DNA of 64,000 nt, taken from an uncultured Thiotrichales bacterium. Its GTDB lineage: Bacteria; Pseudomonadota; Gammaproteobacteria; Francisellales; CACEW01. The position numbers were made by a program, and so were the translations under genes. The notes beneath the pieces are model-generated. The model saw only the letters and a program-made list of their open reading frames with translations. It did no database searches and was not told where the DNA came from. The stretch spans positions 1 through 64,000 of the forward strand of contig CAIQBE010000003.1 in the NCBI GenBank assembly GCA_903870015.1. The letters are read 5' to 3'. The first letter of the stretch is position 1. Each line of letters starts with the position of its first letter. Of this stretch, positions 8,503 through 17,062 are shown one piece after another.

Positions 8503-10899
8503 CTAGAGATTGCGGTATGCTCCATTTCTACTATCACTTGGGCTTTCGGTTTCTTCTCTTCTGATCTGTGCAGCTGCAAACGCTATTGCTGGTTCATGCA
8601 GACCGCTCTGAACTAGGCGTCTAGCGGTGGGATTGATGTATGATGGTTGTCTTGTTGTGTCAAAATAGGCACCCGTAAAGTCTATATAGGCGTTTTCTTC
8701 AGTGGGGGTATCTCGTAATGCTTCAGGGGTTGCGTCGTCAAGTGTCCTAAAGCCAGTGGGTTGTTGTGTTGCTAATGTAGAATCAGTGTGGGGTGCTGTG
8801 AAGTGCTCGGCAGCTTGAATAATACGCGCGCAATTGGCGATTATTATACTGAAAAGTCCTAATAGCGTGCCTATGATAAAATCAATCCCAATATAATTAG
8901 CTTGGTTTCTTGCAAGAAAGTTATTTTGTGCCGCATCACGAGGCCCGTTAAGCTCTGCTGCGATGTTACCTGCAATGGCACCCTGGTCTCGAGCAATCCA
9001 TGCGCCTATTCCTGCCCCTAGCGCCCCGCCCAGCAAGGCGCCGATCAGTGCAAATGCGCCAGCTGCCCATGCTATAGTGCGTCTTGAGGCGTGGCTTTCT
9101 ATTTGTGGTCTGCTCTCGCGATATCTTTGCAGCATGGGCCAGAGTGCCCATGCAATGGCTAAAACAGCTAAAACGGCTCCCGCTCCAGCGCCTTGGCGCC
9201 ATGCGGTGTTGATTTGTCCCGTTTGGTTTTGTTGTAGATATAATGCAGCGGCTGCACTTCTTGCTGCTTCTACTTGTCTTAAATTACAGTCATTTTCATT
9301 TAGTGCAGATACTGTCATGGTGGGGTAGCCATTATCAAAGGACCACCCAGTGGTGCAATCCCCGGCGGTTAGTGCGGCTGCGCCTGCAGCGGCATCGGCG
9401 GGTCCGTACGTCCATAGTGCTAGATAAGATTCTATATTTGCTTGCACTAAGGCTCCGCCTATGGGAATCCAAAGAGCGTTTAAAGCTGTGATGCTTAATA
9501 AGTACGCATATTGTCGTATTAATATGCGTCTTGCTCTTTGTTGTTCTGGTGTTTGTGCGCTTTGTGTGTGACTGCTTCTGTCTTGTCTTATTATTTGTAG
9601 CCTGTCCGCTTCTAGTGCTTGTGCATCTGATGTTGGACGGTCTTCAAAAAGAAGCGTGGTATCTTCTGGTGGTCTTGTTTCATCTTTACTATCTGAGCCT
9701 GTTACTTGCGGTCTTGTTTGTGTGCTAGTTCTTGCTGCGAGTTGTGATCCTCTATCTCTTGACCCTATGCGTTGTCTTGTTGTGCCTGTGGTAGCGGTAG
9801 GCGCGAATGCGCTTTGTGCTCTTGATGTGATGCTTTGTGTTGTTGTCGCTGCGGTTGCTGAGACCGGGGGGTGGTCTAGTTCAGTGGTTCTGTGTGTTGC
9901 TGCGCCTGCATCTTCTTCGATTGGTCGTTGATGCGATCCCATTGATTCAGAGGTTCCTGTGCTGGCTTCCTGGCCTCCTATTTGTGCATTATCATCAGGA
10001 AGTGGTTCTCTGCTTCTTGGCATATAGGAGGTAACACCAGCATCATGTAATAGTCCTGTGTGGCCTAAAGCATGTGATAGTTGTTGATCTAGGCTTGGGG
10101 GTGCCTCTCCTTCCTCGCTTTCTGTGCTTAAGGGTCTTGGTCTCTCTTTTTGTTCCTCAGATGATGAGCTTTCTTCAGATGATAGGCTCTGAATTATGGT
10201 GCCTAATCCTGGTCGTTGTGTGATGGGCAGCCATGCGCTAATTGGTTGGCGACTTGTGTCCAGTGATGAGGGGCTCTCTGGGGTAGTTGCTTTTGCTCTT
10301 GCGCGTCTCGTTCCTGTGCCATCTAATATCTCTGCGCTTGCTGGTGCAGCGGCTGTTTCAGGTTCTGGGCTTCCTGCGTATCCTGGAATGCTCCTTGTGG
10401 TGTCTGGCGAGATGCCTGGGTGAAGTTGTCTGGTCCTGCTTGTTAATCTCGCTATGATTGGGTCATGGTGATCTGGGGTTCTTGCAAAGCCTAAGCTCAT
10501 TACTCCTGCTCCTGTTGGTAATTCGCTGGGCGGGCTGGCATGGCTTGACTCTCCCGTTTCTAATGCTGTCACAGCTGTTACCTTAGGAGTCTCTGGTGTT
10601 CCAGTGCTCGAATATGATTTATGTATTGCTGTCTGTGGTTGTGTTGGTGTGTCGCTTGTTTTTACTCGGTATACACCCTTTGAGCGGCCGGCAGCTGTTT
10701 CTGCGATCGCAAGGGCTGTTGGTGTTTGTATGCCATTTGCGGCTCTAATAGCTGCCCTCTCCTGTCTTTCTTTTGCTCTTTTTGTTGCTCCTGGGCTCAT
10801 TGGGGGGGTCCTTGGTGATTCTCCCGCTCCTGCTGATTTTTCTTTTGTTTTTGCTGAGCTTGCTTGAGTGGGGCTCATGTATCTTTTTCCCTGCTGCAT
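8503..10899 (-). CDS. Large Ser/Thr/Pro-rich protein with four membrane segments
   Basis: I recognise no family for this 798-residue protein. Residues 1 to about 455 are a disordered, Ser/Thr/Pro/Ala-rich region with acidic serine clusters (SSEESSSSEEQ, about 240-250) and many SP/TP dipeptides. Four hydrophobic segments follow at about 464-484, 570-590, 608-636 (Gly-rich, glycine-zipper-like) and 669-692. The loop between the first two carries Cys515 and Cys538, which could pair. A polar tail of about 100 residues ends the chain. There is no N-terminal signal peptide. The layout resembles membrane-inserted effectors with a long cytosolic arm, but that is inference. The gene has its own terminator and an AT-rich upstream region. 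Confidence 0.7.
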   Translation of the reverse strand: MQQGKRYMSPTQASSAKTKEKSAGAGESPRTPPMSPGATKRAKERQERAAIRAANGIQTPTALAIAETAAGRSKGVYRVKTSDTPTQPQTAIHKSYSSTGTPETPKVTAVTALETGESSHASPPSELPTGAGVMSLGFARTPDHHDPIIARLTSRTRQLHPGISPDTTRSIPGYAGSPEPETAAAPASAEILDGTGTRRARAKATTPESPSSLDTSRQPISAWLPITQRPGLGTIIQSLSSEESSSSEEQKERPRPLSTESEEGEAPPSLDQQLSHALGHTGLLHDAGVTSYMPRSREPLPDDNAQIGGQEASTGTSESMGSHQRPIEEDAGAATHRTTELDHPPVSATAATTTQSITSRAQSAFAPTATTGTTRQRIGSRDRGSQLAARTSTQTRPQVTGSDSKDETRPPEDTTLLFEDRPTSDAQALEADRLQIIRQDRSSHTQSAQTPEQQRARRILIRQYAYLLSITALNALWIPIGGALVQANIESYLALWTYGPADAAAGAAALTAGDCTTGWSFDNGYPTMTVSALNENDCNLRQVEAARSAAAALYLQQNQTGQINTAWRQGAGAGAVLAVLAIAWALWPMLQRYRESRPQIESHASRRTIAWAAGAFALIGALLGGALGAGIGAWIARDQGAIAGNIAAELNGPRDAAQNNFLARNQANYIGIDFIIGTLLGLFSIIIANCARIIQAAEHFTAPHTDSTLATQQPTGFRTLDDATPEALRDTPTEENAYIDFTGAYFDTTRQPSYINPTARRLVQSGLHEPAIAFAAAQIRREETESPSDSRNGAYRNL

Positions 10900-11033
10900 T
10901 TGTATTTCCTTTTTGCTTAAATTTGTTATTGTTCTTTCATGATACTGTTTTTTAAAAATTGTATTGTATAGGGTGTAGTTTTATATGTAAATAATTATTA
11001 CGCTTTATTTTTAAATTTGGGAGTTGTCGTGGA

Positions 11034-11062
11034 TTGGATTCTTTATTAAAACCGGCTAGAAT
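11034..11062 (+). promoter_or_regulatory. Predicted sigma-70 promoter for gpmI
   Basis: TTGGAT (11034-11039), a 17-base spacer and TAGAAT (11057-11062) lie 31 bases before the ATG at 11094. This supports the shorter gpmI start, because the longer frame would begin with a TTG inside the -35 hexamer. Confidence 0.45.
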
Positions 11063-11093
11063 GATTGTACTTCAAAAAAGAGTGAATGCAAAA

Positions 11094-12629
11094 ATGATTC
11101 GTCCAAAACCCTTTGTGCTCGTTATCCTTGATGGCTTTGGCGCTCGTGCGCCAACGGCTGATAATGCCATTGCGGCCGCACGTAAGCCCAATTTTGATGC
11201 GTTATATGAGCGCTATGCGCATACACTAATTTCAGGTTCAGGTCATGATGTTGGTTTGCCACATGGGCAAATGGGTAATTCTGAGGTTGGGCATATTAAT
11301 TTAGGCTCAGGCCGGGTTGTTTATCAAGAATTAACCCGTATTGATCATGAAATTGAAACCGGTAATTTTTTTACCAACGCTACCCTGCTATCGGCCGTCA
11401 ATGCGGTTAAAACAAACAATAGCACTTTGCATATCTTTGGTTTGCTGTCTGCTGGAGGAGTGCATAGCTTTGAAGCGCATTTTGCGGCTTTGATTGAATT
11501 GGCGCACCAAAGAGGTCTTACGTCAGTGATGTTACATGCTTTTTTAGATGGTCGCGATACCCCACCCAAAAGCGCTGAATCATCAATACAACGTTTTGAT
11601 TTATTATTACGATCACAAAATATTGGCCAGATCGCGAGTATTGTTGGGCGTTACTATGCTATGGATCGCGATCAGCGCTGGGATCGCATTGAGGCCGCTT
11701 ATGAGCTATTAACCAAGGGGAAGGCTGTACGTGCCGCAGATTCTGCCGTAGCTGGCTTAGAGCTTGCTTATGCAGCTGGAGAAACGGATGAGTTTGTTAA
11801 GCCTACTTTAATTAAGGGTGCTAAGCTGATCGCCAACGATGATGTGGTCATCTTTATGAATTTTCGTTCCGATCGTGCGCGCGAGCTTACTCATGCTTTT
11901 GTGGATGCTGACTTTAATCACTTTGAACGTGGGCCCAAAATTAAGCTAGCTGAATTTGTCACGCTCACGGATTATGAAAAAGGTTTGCCTGTTGCTGTTG
12001 CCTACCCGCCCCAAAGTTTAAATAACGTCTTGGGGGATTATGCTTCGCAACTGGGGTTGAAACAGTTGCGTATTGCTGAAACTGAAAAATATGCTCATGT
12101 CACGTTCTTTTTTAATGGGGGTCGTGAACAGCCTTTTGCGGGTGAAGAGCGTATTTTAATTCCTTCGCCTAAAGTGGCGACCTATGATCTTCAGCCTGAA
12201 ATGAGTGCTTTTGCTTTAACTGAGCAACTTGTTGCTGCGATTGAATCTCAAACATTTGATCTGATTGTGTGTAATTATGCCAATGCTGATATGGTGGGTC
12301 ATACCGGTAATTTTGCAGCCGCAGTCAAAGCCATTGAAACCTTAGATGCGTGCATTGGCAAAGTAGTTGAAGCCTTAAAGGCTGTAGGCGGTGAGGCGCT
12401 TATTACTGCTGATCATGGTAATGCTGAAAAAATGCAGGATGAGACTACGGGCCAAGCGCATACTGCGCATACGACAGATCCTGTGCCACTGATCTATGTT
12501 GGCCGTCCTGCAAAAGTCGTATACAATGATGGCATTTTATCGGATATCGCCCCTACACTCTTAAGCTTGATGGGTATTGCCATTCCAAGTGAAATGACGG
12601 GGCGCGCCTTGCTAAAACTAGAGGATTGA
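11094..12629 (+). CDS. gpmI: 2,3-bisphosphoglycerate-independent phosphoglycerate mutase
   Basis: Interconverts 3- and 2-phosphoglycerate in glycolysis/gluconeogenesis using two manganese ions and a phosphoserine intermediate. The motif LVILDGFG holds the first metal Asp, [14 protein letters not shown] holds the catalytic serine, and [11 protein letters not shown] and [14 protein letters not shown] hold C-terminal metal ligands. Start: the frame is open from a TTG at 11034, but homology begins at [14 protein letters not shown], so the ATG at 11094 is preferred (511 residues). It is followed by ctp with overlapping stop and start, as one operon. Confidence 0.95.
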   Translation: MIRPKPFVLVILDGFGARAPTADNAIAAARKPNFDALYERYAHTLISGSGHDVGLPHGQMGNSEVGHINLGSGRVVYQELTRIDHEIETGNFFTNATLLSAVNAVKTNNSTLHIFGLLSAGGVHSFEAHFAALIELAHQRGLTSVMLHAFLDGRDTPPKSAESSIQRFDLLLRSQNIGQIASIVGRYYAMDRDQRWDRIEAAYELLTKGKAVRAADSAVAGLELAYAAGETDEFVKPTLIKGAKLIANDDVVIFMNFRSDRARELTHAFVDADFNHFERGPKIKLAEFVTLTDYEKGLPVAVAYPPQSLNNVLGDYASQLGLKQLRIAETEKYAHVTFFFNGGREQPFAGEERILIPSPKVATYDLQPEMSAFALTEQLVAAIESQTFDLIVCNYANADMVGHTGNFAAAVKAIETLDACIGKVVEALKAVGGEALITADHGNAEKMQDETTGQAHTAHTTDPVPLIYVGRPAKVVYNDGILSDIAPTLLSLMGIAIPSEMTGRALLKLED

Positions 12630-12631
12630 TG

Positions 12632-14056
12632 ATGAAGCGTGTGTTAAGTGCCCTGTTTTTTTTAAGTTTATCGGGTGTTGTTTTTGCTGATGCCCCAGCG
12701 CCTATGGCGAGTAATAACATTCAGCCATTGTCACAAGATAATTTATTTTTATTTGGCGCCACCTTGCAAGGCATTCGTGAGTTTTATGTTGATCCTGTCT
12801 CTGATGATACGATTATGGAAAACGCTGCTCATGGGATGTTGTCTAATCTTGATCCCCACTCTGATTATTTGAATCAGCAGGATTTTGCTGATCTTAAAGC
12901 GATGACCGATGGTGAGTTCAGCGGTATTGGTGTAGAGATTACCGCGGATAATGGTGCTTTGCTTGTGATTTCACCTATTGATGATACGCCTGCGCAAAAG
13001 GCGGGGATTAAATCAGGTGATTATATTGTCAAGATTAATGGCACAGCGGTCGAGGGGTTATCATTGACGAAAGCCATTGGCATGATGCGTGGTCCTCGTG
13101 GTCAAAAAATCACGCTTACGGTGGTGCGTAAAGGCAAAGACCAGCCCATGGATTTTGTGATTACTCGCGATAACATCAAGCTCACCGATGTTAAAACTAA
13201 AATTCTTGATGGTCATTATGCTTACGTGCGAGTCTCGGTCTTTGAGGAAAATACTGGGGGGCATTTGCGCGATGCGGTTGCGAAATTATTAAAAGATAAC
13301 CCAGGTCAGATCTATGGCGTGATTTTAGATTTACGCAATAATCCAGGTGGTGTGGTGCAAGCGTCAGTTGATGTTGCCAATGTATTTTTAAGCGCCAATC
13401 AAGTGGGTTATAATAAGCTTGTGGTTTATACTAAGGGTCGAGTACCTGACTCTAAGTTTGAAGGCTATGTAACGGGGAAAGATATGTTTAATGGTCTGCC
13501 GATGGTAGTGCTGATTAATTCAGGCTCTGCCTCAGCTGCTGAAATTGTCGCTGGTGCAATTCAGGATAATCATCGTGCGGTGATTGTGGGGACGCAATCT
13601 TTTGGCAAAGGGTCGGTGCAAACTGTATTCCCATTGCCTGGGGGTGCAACCGCCATTAAATTAACGACATCGCGTTATTACACGCCAAGCGGACGTTCGA
13701 TTCAGGCCGAAGGCATTACCCCTGATGTTAAAGTCAATGAGTATGAAATTCCTGATACGGTTAAAGCGCCTGATGAGAATGTCATTCGTGAGGCAGATTT
13801 GTCGACGCATTTAGCCGGAGGTAATGATGGTATTACCATAGGCAAAACGAATGCTGTTCCTGATTCAAAACCAGGTAGCAATATTAAAAATATTCAACAC
13901 TTATTAAACCCTGATAAAACGCAAGATAAGCCATTATTTTATAGCGACTATCAGTTATACCAAGGTTTAAATGTGTTGCAAGCTTTGCACGCAGCCAATA
14001 AAAGCGTCATTTCTACGAATGCGCTTGTGGCTCCTACTTCACAATCAAAAGAATGA
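12632..14056 (+). CDS. ctp: Carboxyl-terminal processing protease, S41 family
   Basis: Periplasmic serine/lysine protease that trims C-termini of exported proteins or cuts murein hydrolases. It has a signal peptide (about residues 1-20, ending VFADA), a PDZ domain (about 85-170) and the S41 catalytic core. That core has the nucleophile in NSGSASAAEIVAGA and the general-base lysine in TQSFGKGSVQT. Three start codons lie in a row (TTG 12626, ATG 12629, ATG 12632); GAGG at 12621-12624 is seven bases from the last, which I prefer. The gene overlaps or abuts the gpmI stop, and this gpmI-ctp order is known in other gammaproteobacteria. The C-terminal 80 residues are variable. Confidence 0.93.
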   Translation: MKRVLSALFFLSLSGVVFADAPAPMASNNIQPLSQDNLFLFGATLQGIREFYVDPVSDDTIMENAAHGMLSNLDPHSDYLNQQDFADLKAMTDGEFSGIGVEITADNGALLVISPIDDTPAQKAGIKSGDYIVKINGTAVEGLSLTKAIGMMRGPRGQKITLTVVRKGKDQPMDFVITRDNIKLTDVKTKILDGHYAYVRVSVFEENTGGHLRDAVAKLLKDNPGQIYGVILDLRNNPGGVVQASVDVANVFLSANQVGYNKLVVYTKGRVPDSKFEGYVTGKDMFNGLPMVVLINSGSASAAEIVAGAIQDNHRAVIVGTQSFGKGSVQTVFPLPGGATAIKLTTSRYYTPSGRSIQAEGITPDVKVNEYEIPDTVKAPDENVIREADLSTHLAGGNDGITIGKTNAVPDSKPGSNIKNIQHLLNPDKTQDKPLFYSDYQLYQGLNVLQALHAANKSVISTNALVAPTSQSKE

Positions 14057-14065
14057 TGAAATAAT

Positions 14066-15958
14066 ATGAGCCAACAATATAACGCCTCTAGCATTGAAGT
14101 TCTCAACGGTCTTGACCCTGTAAAGCGCCGCCCCGGTATGTATACAGATACCACTCGCCCTAATCATTTAGTGCAAGAGGTGGTTGATAATAGCGTGGAT
14201 GAAGCTTTGGCGGGACATGCTAAAAGCATCGATGTGGTCTTGCATAAAGATGGTTCTGTGACGGTGATGGATGATGGCCGGGGAATGCCCGTTGATATCC
14301 ATCCTGAAGAAAAGCTCTCAGGCGTTGAATTAATTATGACGCGTTTGCATGCTGGTGGTAAATTTGACCACGATACTTATCAAGTATCTGGTGGTCTTCA
14401 CGGTGTCGGGGTATCTGTCGTTAATGCCTTGTCCACCAAAGTTGAGGTCACGGTTAAGCGCGATGGTAAAGTTTATGCCATGGAATTTCAAAATGGTGAT
14501 AAAACCAAAGATTTAAAAACCATTGGGGATTGTCCTAAAAAAACCACGGGGACTACCGTGCATTTTTGGCCCGACCCTAAATATTTTGATAGTCCGAAAA
14601 TTTCTGTGCCTAAGTTAAAGCAAATTTTACGCGCTAAAGCAGTATTGCTAAATGGCTTAAAAATTACTTTAACCGATGAAGCCACCAAAGAAAGTGAGAC
14701 CTGGTATTACGAAGCGGGTCTTGCTGATTATTTGCATCAAAGTTTAAATGACACGACATGTTTGCCAAACTTTCCTATTGTGGGCGAGTTTAAGGAAGGC
14801 CCGGAAAGTGTTGATTGGGCTTTAGTTTGGGCCTTGGATGGAGGTACTGAGCTTCCTGCTGAAAGCTACGTGAATTTGATTCCGACGCCGCAAGGAGGTA
14901 CCCATGTGAATGGCTTGCGTACTGGTTTGATGGAATCAATGCGCGAATTTTGCGAATTGCATAGTTTATTGCCGCGTGGTGTTAAGCTAACTGCCGATGA
15001 TGTGTTTAATCGCTGTGCTTTTGTGTTGTCAGTTAAATTACGCGATCCCCAGTTTGCAGGTCAAACTAAAGAGCGCTTATCCTCAAGAGAATGTGCTGCC
15101 TTTACCGAAAATGCAGTGCATGACGCCATGAGTTTGTGGCTGAATCAAAATGTAGACTTAGGCAAGCAATTGGCTGAGCTTGCGATTAGCAATGCCCAAG
15201 ATCGTTTAAAGAGTGAGAAAAAAGTCACGCGGAAGAAAATCACCCAAGGTCCTGCCCTGCCCGGTAAGCTTGCTGATTGTACTGCGCAGGATTTAAAGCT
15301 AACAGAATTATTTTTGGTTGAGGGAGATTCTGCGGGTGGTTCTGCTAAACAAGCGCGCGATAAAGAGTGTCAGGCAATTTTGCCGCTACGAGGTAAGATT
15401 TTAAATACTTGGGAAGTGAGTGGCGATGAGGTTTTAGGTTCGCAAGAGGTTCATGATATCGCTGTAGCTTTAGGTTTGGATCCTGGTGTGGATGATTTAT
15501 CTGAGTTGCGCTATGGCAAAATTTGTATCCTCGCTGATGCGGATTCTGACGGCGCGCATATTGCGACACTTTTGTGTGCGTTGTTCTTAAAACATTTTCG
15601 TTCTCTGGTTGCTGCCGGTCATGTGTATGTCGCTATGCCACCTCTTTATCGTATTGATGCGGGTAAAGAAGTGCATTATGCCCTAGATGAACATGAGCGC
15701 GATATGATTTTGGCAAAGCTTGAAAAAGATAAAAAAGTCAAAGCCCATGTATTACGCTTTAAAGGCTTGGGTGAAATGAATCCTTTGCAATTGCGTGAGA
15801 CCACCATGGCTAAAAATACGCGGCGTTTGGTGCAGTTAACCTTGGATGATCCCGAAGGTGCTAATGCCTCGATGGATATGATGCTTGCCAAAGCTCGCGC
15901 TTCTGATCGGCGTCATTGGCTTGAAACCGAAGGTAATTTGGCTGAGGTGGTGGTTTAG
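14066..15958 (+). CDS. parE: DNA topoisomerase IV subunit B
   Basis: ATPase subunit of the topoisomerase that unlinks daughter chromosomes. The 630-residue protein has the GHKL ATP-binding domain (VDNSVDEALAGHA, DDGRGMPVD, GGLHGVGVSVVNAL), a transducer domain and the TOPRIM region (LVEGDSAGGSAKQARD, LADADSDGAHI). The AILPLRGKILNTWE segment and the short length, without the long GyrB insert, indicate ParE rather than GyrB. parC is not next to it. Ten bases separate it from ctp. Confidence 0.95.
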   Translation: MSQQYNASSIEVLNGLDPVKRRPGMYTDTTRPNHLVQEVVDNSVDEALAGHAKSIDVVLHKDGSVTVMDDGRGMPVDIHPEEKLSGVELIMTRLHAGGKFDHDTYQVSGGLHGVGVSVVNALSTKVEVTVKRDGKVYAMEFQNGDKTKDLKTIGDCPKKTTGTTVHFWPDPKYFDSPKISVPKLKQILRAKAVLLNGLKITLTDEATKESETWYYEAGLADYLHQSLNDTTCLPNFPIVGEFKEGPESVDWALVWALDGGTELPAESYVNLIPTPQGGTHVNGLRTGLMESMREFCELHSLLPRGVKLTADDVFNRCAFVLSVKLRDPQFAGQTKERLSSRECAAFTENAVHDAMSLWLNQNVDLGKQLAELAISNAQDRLKSEKKVTRKKITQGPALPGKLADCTAQDLKLTELFLVEGDSAGGSAKQARDKECQAILPLRGKILNTWEVSGDEVLGSQEVHDIAVALGLDPGVDDLSELRYGKICILADADSDGAHIATLLCALFLKHFRSLVAAGHVYVAMPPLYRIDAGKEVHYALDEHERDMILAKLEKDKKVKAHVLRFKGLGEMNPLQLRETTMAKNTRRLVQLTLDDPEGANASMDMMLAKARASDRRHWLETEGNLAEVVV

Positions 15959-15986
15959 CGCTATTTTGCAAAAATCTCAAAAGATT

Positions 15987-16172
15987 CGTCGTCCTGATAA
16001 TGCGTAGCATTCATCAGGATCCAGGGTCTAATTAATCTAACCTCTATAGGCCGATTCTCTCTTGAATGATATGCCTCTAAAGATTGCTAGATAACCGTAG
16101 TTATGCTCTAATATTTAATGAAGAATAATTAATGCTGGATCCTGATGAATGCTGCGCATTATCAGGACGACG
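15987..16172. repeat. REPIN-like pair of inverted REP palindromes
   Basis: Two 38-base copies, 15987-16024 and 16135-16172, are inverted relative to each other with one mismatch (37/38). Each copy is itself an imperfect palindrome with arms TCCTGATAATGC and GCATTCATCAGGA. A 110-base AT-rich spacer lies between them. The outer tetranucleotide GTCG next to each hairpin resembles the layout of REP elements mobilised by RAYT transposases. No target-site duplication is evident. The right copy ends nine bases before the marC ribosome site. Confidence 0.8.
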
Positions 16173-16191
16173 CTTTTTATGGAGGTTGGCT

Positions 16192-16863
16192 ATGTTTGAT
16201 CTTTCCTATCAATTGCTTTACACCACATTGATGGCCTATGCGGCCTTGTTTCCGGTGCTCAATCCTTTGGGTAATTCGATTGTCTTTAACTCGATTGCTT
16301 ATGGGCTCAGTCAAGACACGCGTAAGAAAATTGCCAAAAAAATTGCCTTTAACATTTTTTTTCTACTGATTGGCGTGCTCTTTGCGGGGGTGTGGGTGCT
16401 TAAGATTTTTGGTATTGAGATTCCAATCGTGCAAATTGGTGGCGGCGCGGTCGTTGCCACGGTGGCTTGGAGAATTATGAATAAAACTGAGGATAATAGT
16501 CAACCCGACCCTTATAATCTTTCAACTGAGGCCAGGGCCTTGGCGATGTCTTTTTTTCCCCTCACCTTGCCCATGATCTGCGGCCCGGGGACTATTACGG
16601 TAGCGATTACCTTGGGGGCAAATCAATTAAAAGAAAATCTATTATTCACAGTGGCTTATTATGTAGGTTTATGCCTTGGGATTGTGTTATTGGCGATCAC
16701 TACCTACTATAGTTATCACTATGCCGGTTATCTGACAAAGAAGCTCGGCAAAAATGGTACCCTCGTCATTATGAAGCTCTCGGCTTTTATTAGCTTGTGT
16801 ATTGGTTTAACCATCGTTTGGCATGGCGTGCAGGGTTTGATTGCTTATTATATCCCTGTGTAA
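16192..16863 (+). CDS. MarC-family inner membrane protein
   Basis: A 223-residue integral membrane protein with six predicted membrane segments and the family hallmarks NPLGNSIVFNSIAYGLS near the start and a PLTLPMICGPGTI segment in the middle. The function of MarC/YhgN proteins is not established; early links to multiple antibiotic resistance were not upheld. The frame is open from 16132, but the first 20 codons are translated REP sequence. GGAGG at 16181-16185 is six bases before the ATG at 16192, which fixes the start. REP copies lie on both sides of the gene. Confidence 0.88.
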   Translation: MFDLSYQLLYTTLMAYAALFPVLNPLGNSIVFNSIAYGLSQDTRKKIAKKIAFNIFFLLIGVLFAGVWVLKIFGIEIPIVQIGGGAVVATVAWRIMNKTEDNSQPDPYNLSTEARALAMSFFPLTLPMICGPGTITVAITLGANQLKENLLFTVAYYVGLCLGIVLLAITTYYSYHYAGYLTKKLGKNGTLVIMKLSAFISLCIGLTIVWHGVQGLIAYYIPV

Positions 16864-16881
16864 GCGATTGCTGTTTGGGCT

Positions 16882-16917
16882 CGTCATCCTGATAATGCAT
16901 AGTATTCATCAGGACCC
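16882..16917. repeat. Third REP copy downstream of marC
   Basis: A diverged copy of the REP palindrome (CGTCATCCTGATAATGC ... CATCAGGACCCA) in the same orientation as the 15987 copy and inverted relative to the 16135 copy. It starts 18 bases after the marC stop and could protect or end the marC transcript. Confidence 0.75.
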
Positions 16918-16925
16918 AATATCTA

Positions 16926-16946
16926 TTTTCAAATGCAATTTGAAAA
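16926..16946. other. Perfect AT-rich palindrome
   Basis: Arms TTTTCAAAT and ATTTGAAAA (nine bases each, extendable to ten) around the loop GCA, in the convergent spacer between marC and xseA. It lacks a following T-run, so a terminator role is doubtful; a protein-binding site or structural element is possible. Confidence 0.5.
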
Positions 16947-16966
16947 TTCAACAGTGTTAATAAAAC

Positions 16967-17013
16967 TTATCCCCAAAATCTTGGGATAACTCTGTGGATA
17001 AGTATGTGGTTAA
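16967..17013. promoter_or_regulatory. Cluster of DnaA-box-like 9-mers
   Basis: Four 9-mers start at 16967, 16981, 16993 and 17005, that is every 12-14 bases. TGTGGATAA at 16993 is the exact complement of the consensus TTATCCACA. TTATCCCCA at 16967 and TGTGGTTAA at 17005 differ by one base, and TTGGGATAA at 16981 by two. The surroundings are AT-rich. The cluster could be an origin, a DnaA-titration site or a regulatory site. The inverted TTATCCC/GGGATAA pair could instead be a hairpin in the marC transcript. Confidence 0.45.
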
Positions 17014-17062
17014 CTTGGCAAAACGAGGTAGAATGCCAAAAATTTTTTTGATTAAATTCGCG

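Noticed and set aside
9531-9931. Plus-strand frames opposite the 798-residue protein gene
   Set aside because: The low-complexity composition of the real gene leaves long open frames on the other strand; these have Val/Leu/Cys-rich nonsense sequence and no start signals.
12626-12631. TTG at 12626 or ATG at 12629 as the ctp start
   Set aside because: Both are too close to the GAGG ribosome site; the ATG at 12632 has the normal seven-base spacing.
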